Shown here: positions 49,201 to 63,850 of the stretch, in pieces
How positions within the stretch are numbered: position 1 is the stretch's first letter
Layout of the letters: every line of letters begins with the position of its first letter
Notes under the pieces: generated by a model
What the model saw: only the letters and a program-made list of their open reading frames with translations
Told to the model about the DNA's origin: nothing
Databases searched by the model: none
Assembly (NCBI RefSeq): GCF_037975245.1
Contig: NC_092565.1
Coordinates: 17,031,999 to 17,095,998 of the forward strand
DNA: 64,000 bases
Direction: 5' to 3'
Source of the DNA: Apostichopus japonicus
Taxonomy: Eukaryota > Echinodermata > Holothuroidea > Aspidochirotida > Stichopodidae
Translations under genes and position numbers: made by a program

Positions 49201-52200
49201 GACTCTCTTTTGCATCCGTGGTTCGAACCCCGGTGATGACGTCTTTTGCCGATCTCTTACAGCTCGTGCCTACACGGGGAGCTGTAAGTATTAGTTAATC
49301 CACCTATTATCTCAGTCCATACAGTGGCGCGATGGCTTGGCGCACTGTACGAGCTGATGATCGAGACTCTCTTTTGCATCCGTGGTTCGAACCCCGGTGA
49401 TGACGTCTTTTGCCGATCTTTTACAGCTCGTGCCTGCACGGGGAGCTGTAAGTATTAGTTAATCCACCTAATATCTCAGTCCATACGGTGGCGCGATGGC
49501 TTGGCGCACTGTACGAGCTGATGCTCGAGACTGTCTTTTGCATACGTTGTTCGAACCCCGGTGATGACGTCTTTTGCCGATCTTTTACAGCTCGTGCCTG
49601 CACGGGGAGCTGTAAGTATAAGTTAATCCACCTAATATCTCAGTCCATACGGTGGCGCGATGGCTTGGCGCACTGTACGAGCTGATGCTCGAGACTCTCT
49701 TTTGCATCCGTGGTTCGAACCCCGGTGATGACGTCTTTTGCCGATCTTTTACAGCTCGTGCCTGCACGGGGAGCTGTAAGTATAAGGTAATCCACCTAAT
49801 ATCTCAGTCCATACGGTGGCGCGATGGCTTGGCGCACTTTACGAGCTGATGCTCGAGACTCTCTTTTGCATCCGTGGTTCGAACCCCGGTGATGACGTCT
49901 TTTGCCGATCTTTCACAGCTCGTGCCTGCACGGGGAGCTGTAAGTATTAGTTAATCCAACTAATATCTCAGTCCATACGGTGGCGCGATGGCTTGGCGCA
50001 CTGTACGAGCTGATGATCGAGACTCTCTTTTGCATCCGTGGTTTGAACCCCGGTGATGACTTGTTTTGCCGATCTTTTACAGCTCGTGCCTCCACGGGGA
50101 GCTGTAAGTATTAGTTTATCCACCTAATATCTCAGTCCATACGGTGTCGCGATGGCTTGGCGAACTGTACGAGCTGATGATCGAGACTCTCTTTTGCATC
50201 CGTGGTTCGAACCCCGGTGATGACGTCTTTTGCCGATCTTTTACAGCTCGTGCCTGCACGGGGAGCTGTAAGTATTAGTTAATCCAACTAATATCTTAGT
50301 CCATAGTGTGGCGCGATGGTTTGGCGCACTGTACGAGCTGATGATCGAGACTCTCTTTTGCATCCGTGGTTCGAACCCCGGTGATGACGTCTTTTGCCGA
50401 TCTCTTACAGCTCGTGCCTACACGGGGAGCTGTAAGTATTAGTTAATCCACCTAATATCTTAGTCCATAGTGTGGCGCGATGGTTTGGCGCACTGTACGA
50501 GCTGATGATCGAGACTCTCTTTTGCATCCGTGGTTCGAACCCCGGTGATGACGTCTTTTGCCGATCTCTTACAGCTCGTGCCTACACGGGGAGCTGTAAG
50601 TATTAGTTAATCCACCTAATATCTTAGTCCATAGTGTGGCGCGATGGTTTGGCGCACTGTACGAGCTGATGATCGAGACTCTCTTTTGCATCCGTGGTTC
50701 GAACCCCGGTGATGACGTCTTTTGCCGATCTATTACAGCTCGTGCCTACATGGGGAGCTGTAAGTATTTGTTAATCCACCTATTATCTCAGTCCATACAG
50801 TGGCGCGATGGCTTGGCGCACTGTACGAGCTGATGCTCGAGACTCTCTTTTGCATCCGTGGTTCGAACCCCGGTGATGACGTCTTTTGCCGATCTATTAC
50901 AGCTCGTGCCTACACGGGGAGCTGTAAGTATTAGTTAATCCACCTAATATCTCAGTCCATACAGTGGCGCGATGGCTTGGCGCACTGTACGAGCTGATGC
51001 TCGAGACTCTCTTTTGCATCCGTGGTTCGAACCCCGGTGATGACGTCTTTTGCCGATCTATTACAGCTCGTGCCTACACGGGGAGCTGTAAGTATTAGTT
51101 AATCCACCTATTATCTCAGTCCATACAGTGGCGCGATGGCTTGGCGCACTGTACGAGCTGATGATCGAGACTCTCTTTTGCATCCGTGGTTCGAACCCCG
51201 GTGATGACGTCTTTTGCCGATCTTTTACAGCTCGTGCCTGCACGGGGAGCTGTAAGTATTAGTTAATCCAACTAATATCTCAGTCCATACGGTGGCGCGA
51301 TGGCTTGGCGCACTGTACGAGCTGATGATCGAGACTCTCTTTTGCATCCGTGGTTCGAACCCCGGTGATGACGTCTTTTGCCGATCTTTTACAGCTCGTG
51401 CCTACACTGGGAGCTGTAAGTATTAGTTAATCCACCTAATATCTCAGTCCATACAGTGGCGCGATGGCTTGGCGCACTGTACGAGCTGATGATCGAGACT
51501 CTCTTTTGCGTCCGTGGTTCGAACCGCTGTGATGACGTGATTTGCCGATCTTTTACAGCTCGTGCCTCCACGGGGAGCTGTAAGTATTAGTTTATCCACC
51601 TAATATCTCAGTCCATACGGTGTCGCGATGGCTTGGCGAACTGTACGAGCTGATGATCGAGACTCTCTTTTGCATCCGTGGTTCGAACCCCGGTGATGAC
51701 GTCTTTTGCCGATCTTTTACAGCTCGTGCCTGCACGGGGAGCTGTAAGTATTAGTTAATCCACCTAATATCTTAGTCCATAGTGTGGCGCGATGGTTTGG
51801 CGCACTGTACGAGCTGATGATCGAGACTCTCTTTTGCATCCGTGGTTCGAACCCCGGTGATGACGTCTTTTGCCGATCTCTTACAGCTCGTGCCTACACG
51901 GGGAGCTGTAAGTATTAGTTAATCCACCTAATATCTTAGTCCATAGTGTGGCGCGATGGTTTGGCGCACTGTACGAGCTGATGATCGAGACTCTCTTTTG
52001 CATCCGTGGTTCGAACCCCGGTGATGACGTCTTTTGCCGATCTCTTACAGCTCGTGCCTACACGGGGAGCTGTATGTATTAGTTAATCCACCTAATATCT
52101 TAGTCCATAGTGTGGCGCGATGGTTTGGCGCACTGTACGAGCTGATGATCGAGACTCTCTTTTGCATCCGTGGTTCGAACCCCGGTGATGACGTCTTTTG

Positions 52201-52720
52201 CCGATCTATTACAGCTCGTGCCTACACGGGGAGCTGTAAGTATTAGTTAATCCACCTAATATCTCAGTCCATACAGTGGCGCGATGGCTTGGCGCACTGT
52301 ACGAGCTGATGCTCGAGACTCTCTTTTGCATCCGTGGTTCGAACCCCGGTGATGACGTCTTTTGCCGATCTATTACAGCTCGTGCCTACACGGGGAGCTG
52401 TAAGTATTAGTTAATCCACCTAATATCTCAGTCCATACAGTGGCGCGATGGCTTGGCGCACTGTACGAGCTGATGCTCGAGACTCTCTTTTGCATCCGTG
52501 GTTCGAACCCCGGTGATGTCGTCTTTTGCCGATCTATTACAGCTCGTGCCTACACGGGGAGCTGTAAGTATTAGTTAATCCACCTATTATCTCAGTCCAT
52601 ACAGTGGCGCGATGGCTTGGCGCACTGTACGAGCTGATGATCGAGACTCTCTTTTGCATCCGTGGTTCGAACCCCGGTGATGACGTCTTTTGCCGATCTT
52701 TTACAGCTCGTGCCTGCACG
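40237..52720 (+). repeat. Higher-order blocks at shifts 4756, 3280 and 8036 bp
   Basis: A marker group beginning at 40237 recurs at 44993 (4756 bp, 29 monomers) and 48273 (a further 3280 bp, 20 monomers; total 8036, 49 monomers). The GTGTTTTGCCGATC-type unit near 43500 recurs near 46944 and, altered, near 51536. Exact multiples of 164 show that no indel monomer lies between these copies. Confidence 0.82.
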
Positions 52721-55499
52721 GGGAGCTGTAAGTATTAGTTAATCCACCTAATATCTCAGTCCATACGGTGGCGCGATGGCTTGGCGCACTGTACGAGCTG
52801 ATGCTCGAGACTCACTTTTGCATCCGTGGTTCGAACCCCGGTGATGACGTCTTTTGCCGATATATTACAGCTCGTGCCTACACGGGGAGCTGTAAGTATT
52901 AGTTAATCCACCTATTATCTCAGTCCATACAGTGGCGCGATGGCTTGGCGCACTGTACGAGCTGATGCTCGAGACTCTCTTTTGCATCCGTGGTTCGAAC
53001 CCCGGTGATGACGTCTTTTGCCGATCTATTACAGCTCGTGCCTACACGGGGAGCTGTAAGTATTAGTTAATCCACCTTATATCTCAGTCCATACAGTGGC
53101 GCGATGGCTTGGCGCACTGTACGAGCTGATGCTCGAGACTCTCTTTTGCATCCGTGGTTCGAACCCCGGTGATGACGTCTTTTGCCGATCTATTACAGCT
53201 CGTGCCTACACGGGGAGCTGTAAGTATTAGTTAATCCACCTATTATCTCAGTCCATACAGTGGCGCGATGGCTTGGCGCACTGTACGAGCTGATGATCGA
53301 GACTCTCTTTTGCATCCGTGGTTCGAACCCCGGTGATGACGTCTTTTGCCGATCTCTTACAGCTCGTGCCTACACGGGGAGCTGTAAGTATTAGTTAATC
53401 CACCTAATATCTTAGTCCATAGTGTGGCGCGATGGTTTGGCGCACTGTACGAGCTGATGATCGAGACTCTCTTTTGCATCCGTGGTTCGAACCCCGGTGA
53501 TGACGTCTTTTGCCGATCTCTTACAGCTCGTGCCTACACGGGGAGCTGTAAGTATTAGTTAATCAACCTAATATCTTAGTCCATAGTGTGGCGCGATGGT
53601 TTGGCGCACTGTACGAGCTGATGATCGAGACTCTCTTTTGCATCCGTAGTTCGAACCACGGTGATGACGTCTTTTGCCGATCTCTTACAGCTCGTGCCTA
53701 CACGGGGAGCTGTAAGTATTAGTTAATCCACCTAATATCTCAGTCCATACGGTGGCGCGATGGCTTGGCGCACTGTACGAGCTGATGATCGAGACTCTCT
53801 TTTGCATCCGTGGTTCGAACCCCGGTGATGACGTCTTTTGCCGATCTTTTACAGCTCGTGCCTGCACGGGGAGCTGTAAGTATTAGTTAATCCACCTAAT
53901 ATCTCAGTCCATACGGTGGCGCGATGGCTTGGCGCACTGTACGAGCTGATGCTCGAGACTCTCTTTTGCATCCGTGGTTCGAACCCCGGTGATGACGTCT
54001 TTTGCCGATCTATTACAGCTCTTGCCTACACGGGGAGCTGTAAGTATTAGTTTATCCACCTAATATCTCAGTCCATACGGTGTCGCGATGGCCTGGCGAA
54101 CTGTACGAGCTGATGATCGAGACTCTCTTTTGCATCCGTGGTTCGAACCCCGGTGATGACGTCTTTTGCCGATCTTTTACAGCTCGTGCCTGCACGGGGA
54201 GCTGTAAGTATTAGTTAATCCACCTAATATCTTAGTCCATAGTGTGGCGCGATGGTTTGGCGCACTGTACGAGCTGATGATCGAGACTCTTTTTTGCATC
54301 CGTGGTTCGAACCCCGGTGATGAGGTCTTTTGCCGATCTCTTACAGCTCGTGCCTACACGGGGAGCTGTAAGTATTAGTTAATCCACCTAATATCTTAGT
54401 CCATAGTGTGGCGCGATGGTTTGGCGCACTGTACGAGCTGATGATCGAGACTCTCTTTTGCATCCGTGGTTCGAACCCCGGTGATGACGTCTTTTGCCGA
54501 TCTCTTACAGCTCGTGCCTACACGGGGAGCTGTAAGTATTAGTTAATCAACCTAATATCTTAGTCCATAGTGTGGCGCGATGGTTTGGCGCACTGTACGA
54601 GCTGATGATCGAGACTCTCTTTTGCATCCGTGGTTCGAACCACGGTGATGACGTCTTTTGCCGATCTCTTACAGCTCGTGCCTACACGGGGAGCTGTAAG
54701 TATTAGTTAATCCACCTAATATCTCAGTCCATACAGTGGCGCGATGGCTTGGCGCACTGTACGAGCTGATGATCGAGACTCTCTTTTGCATCCGTGGTTC
54801 GAACCCCGGTGATGACGTCTTTTGCCGATCTTTTACAGCTCGTGCCTGCACGGGGAGCTGTAAGTGTTAGTTAATCCACCTAATATCTCAGTCCATACGG
54901 TGGCGCGATGGCTTGGCGCACTGTACGAGCTGATGCTCGAGACTCTCTTTTGCATCCGTGGTTCGAACCCCGGTGATGACGTCTTTTGCCGATCTTTTAC
55001 AGCTCGTGCCAAACGGGGAGCTGTAAGTATTAGTTAATCCACCTAATATCTCAGTCCATACGGTGGCGCGATGGCTTGGCGCACTGTACGAGCTGATGCT
55101 CGAGACTCTCTTTTGCATCCGTGGTTCGAACCCCGGTGATGACGTCTTTTGTCGATCTATTACAGCTCGTGCCTACACGGGGAGCTGTAAGTATTAGTTT
55201 ATCCACCTAATATCTCAGTCCATACGGTGTCGCGATGGCCTGGCGAACTGTACGAGCTGATGATCGAGACTCTCTTTTGCATCCGTGGTTCGAACCCCGG
55301 TGATGACGTCTTTTGCCGATCTTTTACAGCTCGTGCCTACACGGGGAGCTGTAAGTATTAGTTAATCCACCTAATATCTTAGTCCATAGTGTGGCGCGAT
55401 GGTTTGGCGCACTGTACGAGCTGATGATCGAGACTCTCTTTTGCATCCGTGGTTCGAACCCCGGTGATGACGTCTTTTGCCGATCTCTTACAGCTCGTG

Positions 55500-58400
55500 C
55501 CTACACGGGGAGCTGTAAGTATTAGTTAATCAACCTAATATCTTAGTCCATAGTGTGGCGCGATGGTTTGGCGCACTGTACGAGCTGATGATCGAGACTC
55601 TCTTTTGCATCCGTGGTTCGAACCACGGTGATGACGTCTTTTGCCGATCTCTTACAGCTCGTGCCTACACGGGGAGCTGTAAGTATTAGTTAATCAACCT
55701 AATATCTCAGTCCATACGGTGGCGCGATGGCTTGGCGCACTGTACGAGCTGATGATCGAGACTCTCTTTTGCATCCGTGGTTCGAACCCCGGTGATGACG
55801 TCTTTTGCCGATCTTTTACAGCTCGTGCCTGCACGGGGAGCTGTAAGTATTAGTTAATCCACCTAATATCTCAGTCCATACGGTGGCGCGATGGCTTGGC
55901 GCACTGTACGAGCTGATGCTCGAGACTCTCTTTTGCATCCGTGGTTCGAACCCCGGTGATGACGTCTTTTGCCGATCTTTTACAGCTCGTGCCTGCACGG
56001 GGAGCTGTAAGTATTAGTTAATCCACCTAATATCTCAGTCCATACGGTGGCGCGATGGCTTGGCGCACTGTACGAGCTGATGATCGAGACTCTCTTTTGC
56101 ATCCGTGGTTCGAACCCCGGTGATGACGTCTTTTGCCGATCTTTTACAGCTCGTGCCTACACGGGGAGCTGTAAGTATTAGTTAATCCACCTTATATCTC
56201 AGTCCATATTGTGGCGCGATGACTTGGCGCACTGTACGAGCTGATGATCGAGACTCTCTTTTGCATCCGTGGTTCGAACCCCTGTGATGACGTCTTTTGC
56301 CGATCTTTTACAGCTCGTGCCTACACGGGGAGCTGTAAGTATTAGTTAATCCACCTAATATCTCAGTCCATACGGTGGCGCGATGGCTTGGTGCACTGTA
56401 CGAGCTGATGCTCGAGACTCTCTTTTGCATCCGTGGTTCGAACCCCGGTGATGACGTCTTTTGCCGATCTTTTACAGCTCGTGCCTACATGGGGAGCTGT
56501 AAGTATTAGTTAATCCACCTAATATCTCAGTCCATACAATGGCGCGATGGCTTGGCGCACTGTACGAGCTGATGAGCGAGACTCTCTTTTGCATCCGTGG
56601 TTCGAACCCCGGTGATGACGTCTTTTGCCGATCTTTTACAGCTCGTGCCAAACGGGGAGCTGTAAGTATTAGTTAATCCACCTAATATCTCAGTCCATAC
56701 GGTGGCGCGATGGCTTGGCGCACTGTACGAGCTGATGCTCGAGACTCTCTTTTGCATCCGTGGTTCGAACCCCGGTGATGACGTCTTTTGCCGATCTTTT
56801 ACAGCTCGTGCCTACACGGGGAGCTGTAAGTATTAGTTAATCCACCTGATATCTCAGTCCATACGGTGGCGCGATGGCTTGGCGCACTGTACGAGCTGAT
56901 GCTCGAGAATCTCTTTTGCATCCGTGGTTCGAACCCCGGTGATGACGTCTTTTGCCGATCTTTTACAGCTCGTGCCTGCACGGGGAGCTGTAAGTATTAG
57001 TTAATCCACCTAATATCTCAGTCCATAGTGTGGCGCGATTGTTTGGCGCACTGTACGAGCTGATGATCGAGACTCTCTTTTGCATCCGTGGTTCGAACCC
57101 CGGTGATGACGTCTTTTGCCGATCTCTTACAGCTCGTGCCTACAAGGAGAGCTCTAAGTATTAGTTAATCCACCTAATATCTCAGTCCATACAGTGGCGC
57201 GATGGCTTGGCGCACTGTACGAGCTGATGCTCGAGACTCTCTTTTGCATCCGTGGTTCGAACCACGGTGATGACGTCTTTTGCCGATCTTTTACAGCTCG
57301 TGCCTGCACGGGGAGCTGTAAGTATTAGTTAATCAACCTAATATCTTAGTCCATAGTGTGGCGCGATGGTTTGGCGCACTGTACGAGCTGATGATCGAGA
57401 CTCTCTTTTGCATCCGTAGTTCGAACCACGGTGATGACGTCTTTTGCCGATCTCTTACAGCTCGTGCCTACACGGGGAGCTGTAAGTATTAGTTAATCAA
57501 CCTAATATCTCAGTCCATACGGTGGCGCGATGGCTTGGCGCACTGTACGAGCTGATGATCGAGACTCTCTTTTGCATCCGTGGTTCGAACCCCGGTGATG
57601 ACGTCTTTTGCCGATCTTTTACAGCTCGTGCCTGCACGGGGAGCTGTAAGTATTAGTTAATCCACCTAATATCTCAGTCCATACGGTGGCGCGATGGCTT
57701 GGCGCACTGTACGAGCTGATGCTCGAGACTCTCTTTTGCATCCGTGGTTCGAACCCCGGTGATGACGTCTTTTGCCGATCTTTTACAGCTCGTGCCTGCA
57801 CGGGGAGCTGTAAGTATTAGTTAATCCACCTAATATCTCAGTCCATACGGTGGCGCGATGGCTTGGCGCACTGTACGAGCTGATGATCGAGACTCTCTTT
57901 TGCATCCGTGGTTCGAACCCCGGTGATGACGTCTTTTGCCGATCTTTTACAGCTCGTGCCTACACGGGGAGCTGTAAGTATTAGTTAATCCACCTTATAT
58001 CTCAGTCCATATTGTGGCGCGATGACTTGGCGCACTGTACGAGCTGATGATCGAGACTCTCTTTTGCATCCGTGGTTCGAACCCCTGTGATGACGTCTTT
58101 TGCCGATCTTTTACAGCTCGTGCCTACACGGGGAGCTGTAAGTATTAGTTAATCCACCTAATATCTCAGTCCATACGGTGGCGCGATGGCTTGGTGCACT
58201 GTACGAGCTGATGCTCGAGACTCTCTTTTGCATCCGTGGTTCGAACCCCGGTGATGACGTCTTTTGCCGATCTTTTACAGCTCGTGCCTACATGGGGAGC
58301 TGTAAGTATTAGTTAATCCACCTAATATCTCAGTCCATACAATGGCGCGATGGCTTGGCGCACTGTACGAGCTGATGAGCGAGACTCTCTTTTGCATCCG

Positions 58401-59130
58401 TGGTTCGAACCCCGGTGATGACGTCTTTTGCCGATCTTTTACAGCTCGTGCCAAACGGGGAGCTGTAAGTATTAGTTAATCCACCTAATATCTCAGTCCA
58501 TACGGTGGCGCGATGGCTTGGCGCACTGTACGAGCTGATGCTCGAGACTCTCTTTTGCATCCGTGGTTCGAACCCCGGTGATGACGTCTTTTGCCGATCT
58601 TTTACAGCTCGTGCCTACACGGGGAGCTGTAAGTATTAGTTAATCCACCTGATATCTCAGTCCATACGGTGGCGCGATGGCTTGGCGCACTGTACGAGCT
58701 GATGCTCGAGAATCTCTTTTGCATCCGTGGTTCGAACCCCGGTGATGACGTCTTTTGCCGATCTTTTACAGCTCGTGCCTGCACGGGGAGCTGTAAGTAT
58801 TAGTTAATCCACCTAATATCTCAGTCCATAGTGTGGCGCGATTGTTTGGCGCACTGTACGAGCTGATGATCGAGACTCTCTTTTGCATCCGTGGTTCGAA
58901 CCCCGGTGATGACGTCTTTTGCCGATCTCTTACAGCTCGTGCCTACAAGGAGAGCTCTAAGTATTAGTTAATCCACCTAATATCTCAGTCCATACAGTGG
59001 CGCGATGGCTTGGCGCACTGTACGAGCTGATGCTCGAGACTCTCTTTTGCATCCGTGGTTCGAACCACGGTGATGACGTCTTTTGCCGATCTTTTACAGC
59101 TCGTGCCTGCACGGGGAGCTGTAAGTATTA
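55500..59130 (+). repeat. Adjacent 11-monomer duplication (1803 bp)
   Basis: Two neighbouring copies (about 55500-57300 and 57300-59130) share GCCAAACGGGG (56648 and 58451), GATGAGCGAG, CTACAAGGAGAGCTCTAAG and other rare variants at a constant shift of 1803 bp, eleven monomers minus 1 bp. Confidence 0.88.
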
Positions 59131-60579
59131 GTTAATCCACCTAATATCTCAGTCCATACGGTGGCGCGATGGCTTGGCGCACTGTACGAGCTGATGCTCG
59201 AGACTCTCTTTTGCATCCGTGGTTCGAACCCCGGTGATGACAGATTTTGCCGATCTATTACAGCTCGTGCCTACACGGGGAGCTGTAAGTATTAGTTAAT
59301 CCACCTAATATCTCAGTCCATACAGTGGCGCGATGGCTTGGCGCACTGTACGAGCTGATGCTCGAGACTCTCTTTTGCATCCGTGGTTCGAACCCCGGTG
59401 ATGACGTCTTTTGCCGATCTATTACAGCTCGTGCCTACACGGGGAGCTGTAAGTATTAGTTAATCCACCTATTATCTCAGTCCATACAGTGGCGCGATGG
59501 CTTGGCGCACTGTACGAGCTGATGCTCGAGACTCTCTTTTGCATCCGTGGTTCGAACCCCGGTGATGACGTCTTTTGCCGATCTTTTACAGCTCGTGCCT
59601 GCACGGGGAGCTGTAAGTATTAGTTAATCCACCTTTTATCTCAGTCCATACAGTGGCGCGATGGCTTGGCGCACTGTACGAGCTGATGCTCGAGACTCTC
59701 TTTTGCATCCGTGGTTCGAATCCCGGTGATGACGTCTTTTGCCGATCTTTTACAGCTCGTGCCTACACGGGGAGCTGTAAGTATTAGTTAATCCACCTAA
59801 TATCTCAGTCGATACAATGGCGCGATAACTTGGCGCACTGTACGAGCTGATGATCGAGATTCTCTTTTGCATCTGTGGTTCGAACCCCGGTGATGACGTC
59901 TTTTGCCGATCTTTTACAGCTCGTGCCTGCACGGGGAGCTGTAAGTATTAGTTAATCCACCTAATATCTCAGTCCATACTGTTGCGAAATGGCTTGGCGC
60001 ACTGTACGAGCTGATGCTCGAGACTCTCTTTTGGATCCGTGGTTCGAACCCCGGTGATGACGTCTTTTGCCGATCTTTTACAGCTCGTGCCTACACGGGG
60101 AGCTGTAAGTATTAGTTAATCCACCTTATATCTCAGTCCATATTGTGGCGCGATGACTTGGCGCACTGTACGAGCTGATGCTCGAGACTCTCTTTTGCAT
60201 CCGTGGTTCGAACCCCGGTGATGACGTCTTTTGCCGATCTATTACAGCTCGTGCCTACACGGAGAGCTGTAAGTATTAGTTAATCCACCTAATATCTCAG
60301 TCCATACAGTGGCGCGATGGCTTGGCGCACTGTACGAGCTGATGATCGAGACTCTCTTTTGCATCCGTGGTTCGAACCCCTGTGATGACGTCTTTTGCCG
60401 ATCTATTACAGCTCGTGCCTACACGGGGAGCTGTAAGTATTAGTTAATCCACCTAATATCTCAGTCCATACGGTGGCGCTATGGCTTGGCGCACTGTACG
60501 AGCTGATGATCGAGACTCTCTTTTGCATCCGTGGTTCGAACCCCGGTGATGACGTCTTTTGCCGATCTTTTACAGCTCG

Positions 60580-63500
60580 TGCCTACAGGGAGCTGTAAGT
60601 ATTAGTTAATCCACCTAATATCTCAGTCCATACAATGGCGCGATGGCTTGGCGCACTGTACGAGCTGATGATCGAGACTCTCTTTTGCATCCGTGGTTCG
60701 AACCCCGGTGATGACGTCTTTTGCCGATCTTTTACAGCTCGTGCCTACACGGGGAGCTGTAAGTATTAGTTAATCCACCTAATATCTCAGTCCATACGGT
60801 GGCGCGATGGCTTGGCGCACTGTACGAGCTGATGCTCGAGACTCTCTTTTGCATCCGTGGTTCGAACCCCTGTGGTGACGTCTTTTGCCGAGCCGATCTT
60901 TTACAGCTCGTGCCTGCACGGGGAGCTGTATTAGTTAATCCACATGATATCTCAGTCCATACGGTGGCGCGATGGCTTGGCGCACTGTACGAGCTGATGC
61001 TCGAGAATCTCTTTTGCATCCGTGGTTCGAACCCCGGTGATGACGTCTTTTGCCGATCTTTTACAGCTCGTGCCTGCACGGGGAGCTGTAAGTATTAGTT
61101 AATCCACCTAATATCTCAGTCCATACAGTGGCGCGATTGTTTGGCGCACTGTACGAGCTGATGATCGAGACTCTCTTTTGCATCCGTGGTTCGAACCCCG
61201 GTGATGACGTCTTTTGCCGATCTCTTACAGCTCGTGCCTACACGGAGAGCTGTAAGTATTAGTTAATCCACCTATATCTCAGTCCATACAGTGGCGCGAT
61301 GGCTTGGCGCACTGTACGAGCTGATGATCGAGACTCTCTTTTGCATCCGTGGTTCGAACCCCGGTGATGACGTCTTTTGCCGATCTATTACAGCTCGTGC
61401 CTACACGGGGAGCTGTAAGTATTAGTTAATCCACCTAATATCTCAGTCCATACGGTGGCGCGATGGCTTGGCGCACTGTACGAGCTGATGATCGAGACTC
61501 TCTTTTGCATCCGTGGTTCGAACCCCGGTGATGACGTCTTTTGCCGATCTTTTACAGCTCGTGCCTACAGGGAGCTGTAAGTATTAGTTAATCCACCTAA
61601 TATCTCAGTCCATACAATGGCGCGATGGCTTGGCGCACTGTACGAGCTGATGATCGAGACTCTCTTTTGCATCCGTGGTTCGAACCCCGGTGATGACGTC
61701 TTTTGCCGATCTTTTACAGCTCGTGCCTACACGGGGAGCTGTAAGTATTAGTTAATCCACCTAATATCTCAGTCCATACGGTGGCGCGATGGCTTGGCGC
61801 ACTGTACGAGCTGATGCTCGAGACTCTCTTTTGCATCCGTGGTTCGAACCCCTGTGATGACGTCTTTTGCCGATCTTTTACAGCTCGTGCCTGCACGGGG
61901 AGCTGTAAGTATTAGTTAATCCACTTAATATCTCAGTCCATACGGTGGCGCGATGGCTTGGCGCACTGTACGAGCTGATGCTCGAGACTCTCTTTTGCAT
62001 CCGTGGTTCGAACCCCGGTGATGACGTCTTTTGCCGATCTTTTACAGCTCGTGCCTGCACGGGGAGCTGTAAGTATTAGTTAATCCACCTAATATCTCAG
62101 ACCATACGGTGGCGCGATGGCTTGGCGCACTGTACGAGCTGATGATCGAGACTCTCTTTTGCATCCGTGGTTCGAACCCCGGTGATGACGTCTTTTGCCG
62201 ATCTATTACAGCTCGTGCCTCCACGGGGAGCTGTAAGTATTAGTTAATCCACCTAATATCTCAGTCCATACAGTGGCGCGATGGCTTGGCGCACTGTACG
62301 AGCTGATGATCGAGACTCTCTTTTGCATCCGTGGTTCAACCCCGGTGATGACGTCTTTTGCCGATCTTTTACAGCTCGTGCCTACACGGGGAGCTGTAAG
62401 TATTAGTTAATCCACCTAATATCTCAGTCCATACAGTGGCGCGATGGCTTGGCGCACTGTACGAGCTGATGATCGAGACTCTCTTTTGCATCCGTGGTTC
62501 GAACCCCGGTGATGACGTCTTTTGCCGATCTTGTACAGCTCGTGCCTGCACGGGGAGCTGTAAGTATTAGTTAATATACCTAATATCTCAGTCCATACGG
62601 TGGCGCGATGGCTTGGCGCACTGTACGAGCTGATGCTCGAGACTCTCTTTTGCATCCGTGGTTCGAACCCCGGTGATGACGTCTTTTGCCGATCTTTTAC
62701 AGCTCGTGCCTGCACGGGGAGCTGTAAGTATTAGTTAATCCACCTGATATCTCAGTCCATAGTGTGGCGCGATGGTTTGGCGCACTGTACGAGCTGATGC
62801 TCGAGACTCTCTTTTGCATCCGTGGTTCGAACCCCGGTGATGACGTCTTTTGCCGATCTCTTACAGCTCGTGCCTACACGGGGAGCCGTAAGTATTAGTT
62901 AACCCACTTAATATCTCAGTCCATACAGTGGCGCGATGGCTTGGCGCACTGTACGAGCTGATGCTCGAGACTCTCTTTTGCATCCGTGGTTCGAACCCCG
63001 GTGATGACGTCTTTTGCCGATCTTTTACAGCTCGTGCCTACACGGGGAGCTGTAAGTATTAGTTAATCCACCTAATATCTCAGTCCATACAGTGGCGCGA
63101 TGGCTTGGCGCACTGTACGAGCTGATGCTCGAGACTCTCTTTTGCATCCGTGGTTCGAACCCCGGTGATGACGTCTTTTGCCGATCTATTACAGCTCGTG
63201 CCTACACGGGGAGCCGTAAGTATTAGTTAATCCACCTAATATCTCAGTCCATACGGTGGCGCGATGGCTTGGCGCACTGTACGAGCTGATGCTCGAGACT
63301 CTCTTTTGCATCCGTGGTTCGAACCCCGGTGATGACGTCTTTTGCACGGGGAGCTGTAAGTATTAGTTAATCCACCTAATATCTCAGTCCATACAGTGGC
63401 GCAATGGCTTGGCGCACTGTACGAGCTGATGCTCGAGACTCTCTTTTGCATCCGTGGTTCGAACCCCGGTGATGACGTCTTTTGCCGATCTCTTACAGCT

Positions 63501-63850
63501 CGTGCCTACACGGGGAGCCGTAAGTATTAGTTAACCCACTTAATATCTCAGTCCATACAGTGGCGCGATGGCTTGGCGCACTGTACGAGCTGATGATCGA
63601 GACTCTCTTTTGCATCCGTGGTTCGAACCCCGGTGATGACGTCTTTTGCCGATCTTTTACAGCTCGTGCCTACACGGGGAGCTGTAAGTATTAGTTAATC
63701 CACCTAATATCTCAGTCCATACGGTGGCGCGATGGCTTGGCGCACTGTACGAGCTGATGAGCGAGACTCTCTTTTGCATCCGTGGTTCGAACCCCGGTGA
63801 TGACGTCTTTTGACGATCTTTTACAGCTCGTGCCTACAGGGAGCTGTAAG
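60580..63850 (+). repeat. Indel-rich distal satellite segment
   Basis: Monomers here carry more length changes than the centre: CCTACAGGGAGC (shortened) near 60585, 61566 and 63835, a 5-bp insertion GCCGAGCCGATC near 60890, a short GAGCTGTATTAG near 60925, a TTCAACCCC B-box deletion near 62336, and a unit lacking about 33 bp (TTTTGCACGGGGAGC) near 63340. The array still continues past 64000. Confidence 0.8.
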
